From NCBI GenBank assembly GCA_039725955.1, contig CP091034.1:2108001-2172000 (forward strand): a DNA stretch of 64,000 nt, in the 5' to 3' direction. This DNA is from Sinorhizobium sp. B11. Lineage in GTDB: Bacteria; Pseudomonadota; Alphaproteobacteria; Rhizobiales; Rhizobiaceae. A program made the position numbers and the translations under genes. Position 1 is the first letter of the stretch; every line of letters starts with the position of its first letter. Of this stretch, positions 1 through 7,378 are shown one piece after another. The notes beneath the pieces were generated by a model. It was given only the letters and a program-made list of their open reading frames with translations, did not search any database and was not told the DNA's origin.

Positions 1-842
1 CAACATGCCGAGGGCCACACCGTTTTTCTTGAACAGCGAGGGATCAATGATTGGGATGCCGCCGAGCCGCCTCACGCGGTTTTCGTAGGCAATAAAGGCC
101 GCGAACAAAGGCACGGATAGCAGTAGGCCGAGGACCGTCCACCATGGCCAATGTTGTTCCTGTCCGACCATTGCTGGCAGGAGGATCGCCGTGAGTGCGA
201 GGCGCCAAGTAGTGCGCCCATGAGATCGAGCCTTGCCGATGTAGCGTCTCTGGTTTCGACAATGAACCATTTCCCGGCAATGAGGGCGTAGGCGGCGATG
301 GGAAGGTTGACGAAGAAGATCAGGCGCCAGTCGAGGCTGCCAATGTCGAGTGCCATCAAGCCGCCGCCGAGCAGTTGCGAGGCCGCACCTGCGATACCTT
401 GCACCGCGCCCATCACGGCAAAAGCCCGCCGACGCTCGTCACCATCGAACAACAATCGCAGCGACGCATAGACCTGCGGCATCATCAGGGCTGCGCCGAT
501 GCCCTGCAGGGCTCGGGAGGCAATAAGGCTCCAGGGAGATAAAGCGATGCCACACAGCAGGGACGCCAGCGCAAAGATTGCCATGCCGGAGAGGAACATC
601 CGTCGACGACCATAGAAGTCGCCGAGCCGTGCGCCATTGAGCAGCATTGCGCCGTAAGAAACGCTGTAAGCCACCATGATCATCTGCAATTCGGCATTCG
701 ACGCGTGCAGGTCCCGTTGGATGTTCGGCAAGGCCACATTGACTATGAAAAGGTCGAGGATGGTGACGAAATTTCCGGCCAGCAGCACCGCGAGTGATGA
801 ATTGGCTCCTGCCCTCTGTCGTTCCTTTTGTGTCAACTTCAT
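1..842 (-). pseudogene. MFS drug exporter (DHA2-like), frameshifted and cut by window edge
   Basis: Inner-membrane proton-driven exporter of the major facilitator superfamily, probably a drug or solute efflux pump. The N-terminal part (start ATG at 842, preceded by a GGAG ribosome site) shows the family signature LDLFIVNVALPNIQRDL in helix 1 and the loop motif GARLGDFYGRRRM between helices 2 and 3, which fits the 14-helix DHA2/QacA group. The reading frame holds to about position 210 (ending in DLMGALLG). From there the natural continuation (LALTAILLPAM, then GGIPIIDPSLFKKNG at 1-60) lies in another frame, consistent with loss of one base near 200-210. The gene runs off the left edge, so the C-terminal half is unseen. 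It is divergent from the LysR gene at 976, its likely regulator. Either a real pseudogene or a sequencing error. Confidence 0.8.
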
Positions 843-947
843 CTTTTTCTCCGGCTAAAGGAAAGCAGAAGCCGAATTGGCTTCTTGTCGGAGGAAACGA
901 TATTATGTCTTCAATATGGATCAATCGCCGGGAATGGACTTACATAA

Positions 948-962
948 AGGACAAAATGTCCT
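948..962. promoter_or_regulatory. Palindromic operator candidate AGGACA-N3-TGTCCT
   Basis: Perfect inverted repeat with 6-bp arms and a 3-bp AAA spacer in the 133-bp gap between the divergent MFS and LysR genes, 14 bp before the LysR ATG. Position and symmetry suit a binding site for the adjacent LysR protein. A second palindrome with the same arms occurs at 60048-60062. Confidence 0.5.
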
Positions 963-975
963 CTATGATGTAACC

Positions 976-1905
976 ATGGATAGTCTCAGCAGCCTTACCG
1001 CCTTCGTTCATGCCGCCGAGCGACACAGCTACGTGGCGGCGGCCCGCGTCGCCGGGGTCTCTCCATCGGCCATCGGAAAGGCCATCGCTCGCCTGGAAGC
1101 GCGGCTTGGCGTCCGGTTGTTCAACAGGACGACGCGCAATATCAGCCTGACGGAGGAAGGTTCAGCCTTCTACGAACGCTGCAAGCGCATTATCGATGAT
1201 CTCGAAGATGCGGAGACGAGCATTATCGAAAGCCGGAAACGCCCGAAGGGGCGCCTGCGCGTCAGCGTTCCGCATATCGTCGGTCATCACCTCCTGATGC
1301 CGATCCTGCCGGCGTTTGTCGAACGATATCCGGACATTGAGCTGGATATCGACTTTGAGGATCGCGTCGCCGATCTGGTGACAGAAGGACTGGATGTTGT
1401 CATTCGCAGCGGAGAACTCGCCGATACCGGTCTGATCGCCCGTCGTCTCGGTGAGCAGCATTTTGTCGTTTGTGGAAGTCCCGGCTACTTCGCTCGCCAT
1501 ACGCTGCCGACAACGCCAGCCGATCTTGCCGGGCATGCCTGCATACATTTCAAATATCCAACCAGCGGTCGCCTGGCGCCCTGGGCTTTTGCTCCTCCGA
1601 ACGAAAAACTGATCTTGCCGAGGAGCCTGACGTTCAACAATACGGACGCGGGCTTGCAAGCCGCGCTGGATGGTTTGGGCGTTGCCCATTTGCCAGTCTA
1701 TGTGGCGGCGGCGCATATTCGCGGAGGATTGCTCGTTCCCGCCCTGACCTCATACATGGTCGCGTTTGGTTCACTGTCTCTCGTCTGGCCGTCAAATCGC
1801 CAGTTATCACCGAAGGTTCGGGCCTTTGTGGATTTCGTAGCCGAGCATCTCGCCGATCGACCAGATGCTTTCCAGGCCCATGTGGCTCCCTCGCGAAATT
1901 CCTGA
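976..1905 (+). CDS. LysR-family transcriptional regulator
   Basis: 309-residue LysR-type regulator. The N-terminal winged HTH spans about residues 1-60 and includes SYVAAARVAGVSPSAIGKAI and the wing LFNRTTRNISLTEEG. The rest is a LysR substrate-binding domain. An upstream in-frame ATG at 877 would add 33 residues with no family similarity. The ATG at 976 gives the canonical start MDSLSSLTAFVHAAE, so I prefer it. Divergent from the frameshifted MFS exporter with a palindrome between them, which suggests local control of that exporter. The effector is unknown. Confidence 0.9.
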   Translation: MDSLSSLTAFVHAAERHSYVAAARVAGVSPSAIGKAIARLEARLGVRLFNRTTRNISLTEEGSAFYERCKRIIDDLEDAETSIIESRKRPKGRLRVSVPHIVGHHLLMPILPAFVERYPDIELDIDFEDRVADLVTEGLDVVIRSGELADTGLIARRLGEQHFVVCGSPGYFARHTLPTTPADLAGHACIHFKYPTSGRLAPWAFAPPNEKLILPRSLTFNNTDAGLQAALDGLGVAHLPVYVAAAHIRGGLLVPALTSYMVAFGSLSLVWPSNRQLSPKVRAFVDFVAEHLADRPDAFQAHVAPSRNS

Positions 1906-2068
1906 TTTTCGTCGGAAATAAGCAGAACTGAGATCGCTCGTTAAATCTTGCTGCAAATATCAAACGCAAAAGTCCACCTTCGGAGAGGATTCTTTGCGTC
2001 GACCGCGCAGATCGGCGGGTATCGATCCGCCGAGGTGCAACGGCATTGCAGTTACTTCATCATTCCTG

Positions 2069-2269
2069 TCAGTTCGCCACCCACAGGATGCAGGCGACGC
2101 CAGCAAAGAAGACGGCCAGAACCAGAGCGAGCCTGACGAATATCCAGAGATCGTCTGCGTGATCGAACGCGACCCCGGTTCTGTTCTGCGTATTCCTGGA
2201 CGGATGAGACAAGGTCACATCGCGCATGCGCGCCTGCATGTAATAAGCCCACCAGCGACCGTACATAGC
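2069..2269 (-). CDS. Small single-pass membrane protein, unknown
   Basis: 66-residue protein beginning MYGRWWAYYMQARM, with a hydrophilic middle and one hydrophobic segment near the C-terminus (IFVRLALVLAVFFAGVACIL, about residues 43-62). The ATG at 2269 has a strong ribosome site (GGAAGGAAAT) 5-12 bases upstream, which decides against the longer reading from 2365. I do not recognise the family. It faces away from the DUF4118 gene. Predicted only from the coding signal, the start and the membrane segment. Confidence 0.45.
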   Translation of the reverse strand, partial: AMYGRWWAYYMQARMRDVTLSHPSRNTQNRTGVAFDHADDLWIFVRLALVLAVFFAGVACILWVAN

Positions 2270-2496
2270 TATTTCCTTCCGATCAAAATGCACTTGTCCG
2301 AACGGACGATGCAAAGCTATCGGTTCGCGCATATGTTTTCGATTGGAGCAGACGGGCAGCGGCATAAGCGTCGCATAAGGACGCCAAGACGCGTTCGTCC
2401 GGCAGAGGCTTTATGCGGCCTTTATGAAACGCCGCCTTTTTCCGCATGGAATTCAAATACGAGGCGATCCAATTTCCTCTCAGAAGGATTGTGGTC

Positions 2497-3336
2497 ATGT
2501 CTCTTGAGAAGAATTTCACTGCGTCGCCGGCCGAAGCCTCGATTGCCGACATTGATATCGAAGAAGGCCTGGATTTCTCGGAGGTGCCGCCGTCCGTCCG
2601 TTATGTCATCTGCCTCCTCATGACCGTGATGGCGACAGCCATTGCCGCGGGCTTCGACCGCTATGAGGCCATTCCCAACCTGTCGCTCATCTATGTCATT
2701 CCCGTCGTCATCGGCAGCGTGTTCTTTGGCTTTGGGCCGGCGCTGTTTTCAGGCGTCCTCGGCGCGCTCGCCTATAACTTCTTCTTCACCGAGCCGCGCT
2801 TTTCGCTTGCTGTGGCTGATACCGCCAATATCTGGGCGATCGTCTTGCTCTTCGTCGTCGCCTGCATCATCAGCGCCATCACCGCCTGGGGACGTCACAA
2901 GAGCATCGATCTCGAGAGAACACGCCGCATGCAGGCTGCTCTGAAGATCTATGCGGGAAAGATGACGACAAGCCGCTCGCTGGAGGACTCGACGACGCTG
3001 ACGCTTGCTGCCGTCACGGGCTTTTTCCAGTCGCCGGCCGTCGTCATCTTCCGAGAAGCGGCGGATGGCAAACCGCAGGTGACGGGCGCAGAACAACTGT
3101 CGGCCATCGAGATCGAGGCTGCAAGATCCGCGTGGGATTCGCGCCTTGCCGTCACTGGCGGCGTCTACCCCTATGACGAATCCCGCTTCGACTTCTGGCC
3201 CGTCGCAAACGCCTGCGGCCAAAGTGCCGTCATCGGCGTCGCCTTCGATCCGGACCGGCGCCCGGCCAATCCCGACGGCATGATGGATATCGTCGCCCTG
3301 GTCTTCGGTACCGCGATTGACCGCTACCGGGCTTGA
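2497..3336 (+). CDS. DUF4118 (KdpD-like) membrane protein
   Basis: 279-residue inner-membrane protein. Residues about 35-135 hold the four-helix DUF4118 module known from the KdpD sensor kinase (RYVICLLMTVMATAIAAGF, IYVIPVVIGSVFFGFGPALF, the loop AYNFFFTEPRFSL, and a last helix IWAIVLLFVVACIISAIT). The remaining ~130 residues resemble a GAF-like sensor region, and no histidine kinase domain follows. It is therefore a stand-alone fragment-type KdpD homologue. Role in ion or osmotic sensing is inferred from the family. The ATG at 2497 follows AGAAGGATTGTGGTC. A longer start at 2446 lacks a ribosome site. Confidence 0.8.
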   Translation: MSLEKNFTASPAEASIADIDIEEGLDFSEVPPSVRYVICLLMTVMATAIAAGFDRYEAIPNLSLIYVIPVVIGSVFFGFGPALFSGVLGALAYNFFFTEPRFSLAVADTANIWAIVLLFVVACIISAITAWGRHKSIDLERTRRMQAALKIYAGKMTTSRSLEDSTTLTLAAVTGFFQSPAVVIFREAADGKPQVTGAEQLSAIEIEAARSAWDSRLAVTGGVYPYDESRFDFWPVANACGQSAVIGVAFDPDRRPANPDGMMDIVALVFGTAIDRYRA

Positions 3337-3496
3337 ACACCCGGGCCTGCGAGTTTTCACGCTGACGGTGGCAGCGAGCGCGCTTTGGCACTTATGCAAA
3401 TCTTATCTGCCCTGCCCCGCGGCAATATCGATTTCCTATGGGCTTTTCGGGCAAAATCCCTCGGCAATCCAGTCGAATACCTCGAGGAAGAAACCT

Positions 3497-3676
3497 ATGT
3501 TCGGCCGCAACGGCGTAATCTACCTGGCGCGTGAACGCGAAATCATTGCCGGCAGCGCCCGAAACCGAAAGACCTATCGGCACTTTCTGGCGAGCCTTAC
3601 GACTGCGGTCGTTCTGTTTCTCCTGCTGGCTGGTGCGATCGCCATCAGGCTGATACCGCACGGCACCTCCTTCTAG
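3497..3676 (+). CDS. Small single-pass membrane protein, unknown
   Basis: 59-residue protein beginning MFGRNGVIYLARERE, with a basic N-terminal half (GSARNRKTYRHFLASL) and one transmembrane helix near the end (TTAVVLFLLLAGAIAIRLI). The ATG has GAGGAAG 7-13 bases upstream. The N-in, positive-inside arrangement suggests a cytoplasmic tail and a single anchor. It lies 160 bp after the DUF4118 gene on the same strand and could be co-transcribed. Family not recognised. Confidence 0.5.
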   Translation: MFGRNGVIYLAREREIIAGSARNRKTYRHFLASLTTAVVLFLLLAGAIAIRLIPHGTSF

Positions 3677-3745
3677 ACCCGACCCTGTTCAGTCTGCCGC
3701 TGCAAAAGCGTCATCCGATCGGGCCGGCATATTGTTCCGGCAGCG

Positions 3746-3771
3746 GGCCATCATGCGCGCGCATGATGGCC
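3746..3771. terminator. 26-bp perfect palindrome between convergent genes
   Basis: Perfect palindrome with 13-bp arms (GGCCATCATGCGC and its complement) and no spacer, placed between the 3' ends of the small membrane protein gene at 3497 (+) and the secreted protein gene at 3780 (-). The position suggests a bidirectional terminator, although neither side carries a clear T run. Confidence 0.4.
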
Positions 3772-3779
3772 GCATGGCA

Positions 3780-4091
3780 TTACCGGCCGAGCCAGCGATA
3801 TTCCTGGATAGAGGCCTTGCCGGTCTTCTTGTCGTAGAGGCAGATCAGGTTGACGTTCTTGACCTTGCTCTTGCCCTTGCCCATCGAGCCGCGCAGCAGC
3901 ACGGCAACCTTGCCCGTCGCGTCGTCGAAGACGATGGGAGCGGTCGCCTCTGGCGTATCCATGCCCGACTGGCCGATGCAGGTGCCGTTCACCTTGGCAA
4001 AAAGCGCATTCCACGCGGCATCACTGGAGGCAGCGGCAAACTGGGCCGATACCAGCATCGCGGTTGCCGCAATCGTCATTATCTTGATCAT
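3780..4091 (-). CDS. Secreted hypothetical protein
   Basis: 103-residue protein with an N-terminal signal peptide (MIKIMTIAATAMLVSAQFAAASS, cleavage likely after AAA) and a mature domain of about 80 residues. This contains two cysteines (at TCIGQSG and NLICLYD) that could form a disulfide in the periplasm. The ATG at 4091 has AAGGG about ten bases upstream. A TTG two codons earlier is less likely. No known catalytic motif seen, family not identified. Confidence 0.7.
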   Translation of the reverse strand: MIKIMTIAATAMLVSAQFAAASSDAAWNALFAKVNGTCIGQSGMDTPEATAPIVFDDATGKVAVLLRGSMGKGKSKVKNVNLICLYDKKTGKASIQEYRWLGR

Positions 4092-4202
4092 TTTCAAACC
4101 CTTGTTGAACGGTAGAATCGCCCATCGCGTGGGACCTGCTTAGTGATAGGCGAGCGGGGCCAAAACAAGGCGGTGGGCATCATACGGTACGACGTCCGGC
4201 GA

Positions 4203-5093
4203 TCAGCCTGACGCTACCTCCGCCCGTAACCAGTCGACCGCCGCGCGAACGCCGGCACCGGGCGGCTGATCACTGCTCGTGACCATATGGTAGGTATGGC
4301 CGGCAACGGCAGGGCCGAACGGCTGGACCAGATGACCGGCCGCCAGCTCCTCCCGCACAAGCGCAAGGCTCAGCAACGCTATACCCTGGCCGGCGACGGC
4401 GGCCTGAATGGCATGGCTTTCATCCGAAAAATGCAACTGTCCACGGGGCGAAGATGGGACAAGACCGGCTGCCGAGTACCAGCGCTCCCAGGTCGGATTG
4501 AGCGGGTGTTGTCGCCGCCACTGAAAATGGATGAGCGGAACCTTATCCAGGTCGCCGATCCCCAGCGGACCGAGCCGGGGATTGACGACGGGGGCGAAGT
4601 CATCGGCAAACATTACCTCGGCACTCAGGCCGGGATAGGGCCCTCTCCCGTAGCGGATCGCGATATCGACACCGGTCTCGGTGAGACTGACCGCATCGTC
4701 GGAAGCGTGAAGCTGAAGGTCGATATCCGGATACAGGGCGTGAAAACGCGCCACGCGCGGAACGAGCCATTTGGACGTGAACGCGCTGGTGGCCGAAATC
4801 GTCACCCCGGCGCGTCTGCGGACCTGAACAAGACGGTCGAGCACGGCCTCGACGGCATCGAATCCGTCCCGCAGGACGGGATAGAGCTGCACACCCGCCT
4901 CCGTCAGCACCACCTTGCGGACCTGCCGGTTGAACAGAACAAGGCCGGTGTGATCTTCCAGGGACCGGATCTGGTGGCTGATGGCCGTCGGCGTCACGCC
5001 GAGTTCCTCCGCCGCCCGCTTGAAACTCAGCAAGCGGGCGGCTGCCTCAAACGCACGCAGCGACGACAGGGGTGGAAGTTTGCGCACGACCAT
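4203..5093 (-). CDS. LysR-family regulator, GcvA type
   Basis: 296-residue LysR regulator of the GcvA-like group. It starts MVVRKLPPLSSLRAFEAAAR, followed by the HTH (FKRAAEELGVTPTAISHQIR) and the wing LFNRQVRKVVLTEAG. The effector domain includes the GcvA-like stretch TSKWLVPRVARFHALYPDIDL. Divergent from the RidA-family gene at 5229, with a 22-bp palindrome between them. Local regulation of that gene is a reasonable inference. Confidence 0.9.
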   Translation of the reverse strand: MVVRKLPPLSSLRAFEAAARLLSFKRAAEELGVTPTAISHQIRSLEDHTGLVLFNRQVRKVVLTEAGVQLYPVLRDGFDAVEAVLDRLVQVRRRAGVTISATSAFTSKWLVPRVARFHALYPDIDLQLHASDDAVSLTETGVDIAIRYGRGPYPGLSAEVMFADDFAPVVNPRLGPLGIGDLDKVPLIHFQWRRQHPLNPTWERWYSAAGLVPSSPRGQLHFSDESHAIQAAVAGQGIALLSLALVREELAAGHLVQPFGPAVAGHTYHMVTSSDQPPGAGVRAAVDWLRAEVASG

Positions 5094-5183
5094 GACGGAT
5101 GAATTCAATTCACCTGACAGCTGATGATTTGGAATTTGTCGAACACAGGATTTCCAGATCACTATCCCGACAACGCCGAAGTC

Positions 5184-5205
5184 ATCAAGATGATCTCATC
5201 TTGAT
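5184..5205. promoter_or_regulatory. Palindrome ATCAAGATGA-N2-TCATCTTGAT, operator candidate
   Basis: Perfect 10-bp inverted repeat with a 2-bp spacer, 23 bp before the RidA-family ATG and in the gap to the divergent LysR gene. It could be an operator for that LysR protein or a hairpin in the 5' leader next to the ribosome site. Confidence 0.5.
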
Positions 5206-5228
5206 CATCGCCGCGCAAGGAGCAATCA

Positions 5229-5621
5229 ATGTTTGAACGTATCGTCACCCAACCGGACAATTATGAACCTTTCCTACTGTCGCAGGGCATCAGGTTCGGC
5301 AATCTCCTGTTCATCTCCGGCCAAGCCGGCGCCGATGACGAAGGCCGGATCGTCGACGGCGGTTTTCGCGCACAGGGCGAGCAGGCCTTCGCCAATCTGC
5401 GCCGCGCGCTCGAAGCCGGCGGCTCGAGCCTGAAGGACGTTGTCAAGGTGACGATCTTCGTCACGGATATGGGCCATTTCCCCGATGTGGTGGAACTGCG
5501 CCGCAAATATTTCTCCGAGCCCTACCCCGCCGACACGATCGCCGAAATCACGGCGCTCTATGACCCCAAGGCGATGATCGAAATCGAAGCGATTGCCGCG
5601 ACCGGCCGCCCAAGCCGCTGA
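5229..5621 (+). CDS. RidA (YjgF/YER057c/UK114) family protein
   Basis: 130-residue Rid-family protein, full length for the family, with the typical core LFISGQAG near residue 30 and a C-terminal DPKAMIEIEAIAATG. RidA members trimerise and hydrolyse reactive enamine/imine intermediates. In the active RidA subfamily the C-terminal motif carries an Arg that binds the substrate carboxylate. Here the matching place seems to be Lys (DPKAM), so imine deaminase activity is uncertain and it may belong to another Rid subfamily. Ribosome site AAGGAG at -8. Divergent from a LysR gene, its likely regulator. Confidence 0.85.
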   Translation: MFERIVTQPDNYEPFLLSQGIRFGNLLFISGQAGADDEGRIVDGGFRAQGEQAFANLRRALEAGGSSLKDVVKVTIFVTDMGHFPDVVELRRKYFSEPYPADTIAEITALYDPKAMIEIEAIAATGRPSR

Positions 5622-5630
5622 CAAGCGGCG

Positions 5631-6377
5631 TCAACGTGGTACCAGACACATCTCCGCCCCGAGCAGCAGCAGGCAGAAGAGGAAGCCTCGGCGGAACGTG
5701 TCGGGCGCAATTCGCCCTCGCAGCACCTGCCCCGCCCACATGCCGGCCAGCGCCGGAAGGATGGCGAGGCAGGAGATCGCAAGATTGCCCGCTTCGAAGG
5801 CGCCACGCAGCCCGAGCGACGCCGCAAGGGCGAACGTCGAGACGGTAAAGGACAGGCCGAGCGCCTGGACCAGATCATCCTTCTCAAGCGCGAGCGCCTG
5901 CAGATAGGGTACGGCGGGAATAACGAAGACGCCGGTACCGCCGGTCACCAGTCCGGTGGCAGCACCCATGACGGGCGAAAGCCAAGGTTCCATCGCCGGT
6001 GGCACGCGGATCTGGCGGCCGAACAGCGCATAGGCGGCATAGAGCATCAGCGCGGCGCCGAGAGCTCTGGTCGTCAGGCTGGTATCGCCTGTGGTCAGCA
6101 ATGCCGATCCGAGAAGCGTTCCCGCAACAACTGCCGCCATCATCGGCCAGAACCGTCGCAGAAGCGGAAGCAAGCTTGGCCCCGCGAACAACTGCCAGAT
6201 ATTGGTCACTGACGACGGCGCAATCAGCAGGCTTGCCGCCGTCAGCGGCGAGGTCAAAACACCCAGGACACCCATTGCGACCGTCGGAAGTCCCATGCCG
6301 GTGACACCCTTGACGATGCCGGCGACAAAGAACGTGGCGGTGACTGCTGCGAGAAAGGTAATGGAAAGATCGGACAT
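5631..6377 (-). CDS. TSUP family (TauE/SafE) membrane permease
   Basis: 248-residue polytopic inner-membrane protein of the sulfite exporter TauE/SafE family (DUF81). The N-terminal half contains the family signature FVAGIVKGVTGMGLPTVAMG (residues 17-36). It is repeated loosely in the second half as AATGLVTGGTGVFVIPAVPYL, as expected for this two-repeat fold. These proteins export sulfite, organosulfur compounds or other anions. The substrate here is not known. Convergent with the RidA gene (9-bp gap) and divergent from the LysR gene at 6475, which probably regulates it. Confidence 0.85.
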   Translation of the reverse strand: MSDLSITFLAAVTATFFVAGIVKGVTGMGLPTVAMGVLGVLTSPLTAASLLIAPSSVTNIWQLFAGPSLLPLLRRFWPMMAAVVAGTLLGSALLTTGDTSLTTRALGAALMLYAAYALFGRQIRVPPAMEPWLSPVMGAATGLVTGGTGVFVIPAVPYLQALALEKDDLVQALGLSFTVSTFALAASLGLRGAFEAGNLAISCLAILPALAGMWAGQVLRGRIAPDTFRRGFLFCLLLLGAEMCLVPR

Positions 6378-6428
6378 GCCGCATCGGTAGCAGCTTCCAG
6401 TAGCGGCACAATGCGGAAGTCCTTCACT

Positions 6429-6453
6429 CAGCCTTCGGCTGGTCCGAAGGCTG
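6429..6453. promoter_or_regulatory. Inverted repeat CAGCCTTCGG-N5-CCGAAGGCTG
   Basis: Perfect 10-bp arms with a 5-bp spacer in the 97-bp region between the divergent TSUP permease and LysR genes, 21 bp before the LysR ATG. Probably the binding site of the LysR protein. Confidence 0.55.
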
Positions 6454-6474
6454 AAAATAACCTATCCTTGAAAA

Positions 6475-7356
6475 ATGCGTTTCGATCTGACCGACCTTCG
6501 CCTGTTCCTGGCCGTCGTCGATGCCGGCAGCATCACCCATGGGGCGGCGGATGCTGGCTTGTCGCTTGCAGCTGCGAGCGAACGCCTGCGCGACATGGAG
6601 GCGCTTGGCGAAGTCGCCCTGCTGGAGCGCGGCCGGCGCGGCGTCTCGCCGACTGAGGCCGGCGAGGCACTTGCTCATCATGCCCGCCTGATCCTCGGCC
6701 AGATCAGGCAGATGCACGGCGAACTCGGCGAATATGCACGCGGGCTGCGCTCGACGATCAGCATTCTCGCCAACACGGCCGCCATATCGGAACATCTGCC
6801 AGAAAAGCTGGCTCACTGGATGGCCGCCAACCCGCAGGTGGATCTGCAATTGAAGGAGCGCCAGAGCGTCGAGATTGCGAGAAGTGTCGCAGCCGGCCAT
6901 GCCGAGATCGGCATCCTCTCTGCCGCGGCTGACATGGCCGGCCTGACGGCGAGACCTTTCGCGACCGATCGGCTTGTCGTCGTCGCAGGCAGCGGCCATC
7001 CTCTGGCGCGGGAAAGCAGCGTCCGTTTCGCCGACCTTGCCGGAGAACATTTCATCGCGCTTGCCGGCGGCGCCCTTCAGGATCACATCGATACCCAGGC
7101 GAGCCGCATCGGCGTCAGGCTAAAGATCCGCGTGCGGCTGCGCGATTTCGAGGCCATCTGCCGGCTGGCCGGTGCAGGCACCGGCATCGGCATCGTGCCG
7201 GATACGGCCGCCCGCCGCGCGAAGCGGTCATGCGGAATTGTCGTGATCGGTCTGGCGGACGATTGGGCAACCCGACGGCTGGTGGTCTGCACGGCGCAAG
7301 GCGCGGACCTGCCGGTTCACGCCCGCAACCTTCTGGACCATCTGACATCGGCCTGA
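6475..7356 (+). CDS. LysR-family transcriptional regulator
   Basis: 293-residue LysR regulator beginning MRFDLTDLRLFLAVVDAGS. The HTH is ITHGAADAGLSLAAASERLR and the effector domain follows. The family's usual double-basic wing is replaced by LLERGRRGVSPTEAG, as in a common subgroup of proteobacterial LysR proteins adjacent to TSUP transporters. Divergent from the TSUP gene with a strong inverted repeat in between. Effector unknown. Confidence 0.9.
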   Translation: MRFDLTDLRLFLAVVDAGSITHGAADAGLSLAAASERLRDMEALGEVALLERGRRGVSPTEAGEALAHHARLILGQIRQMHGELGEYARGLRSTISILANTAAISEHLPEKLAHWMAANPQVDLQLKERQSVEIARSVAAGHAEIGILSAAADMAGLTARPFATDRLVVVAGSGHPLARESSVRFADLAGEHFIALAGGALQDHIDTQASRIGVRLKIRVRLRDFEAICRLAGAGTGIGIVPDTAARRAKRSCGIVVIGLADDWATRRLVVCTAQGADLPVHARNLLDHLTSA

Positions 7357-7378
7357 GCAATGTCTGGGTGTCCGACGA

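Noticed and set aside
2415..2441. Stem GCGGC/GCCGC followed by CTTTTT before the DUF4118 gene, as a terminator or attenuator
   Set aside because: Only five pairs with an 11-base loop. Too weak to annotate.
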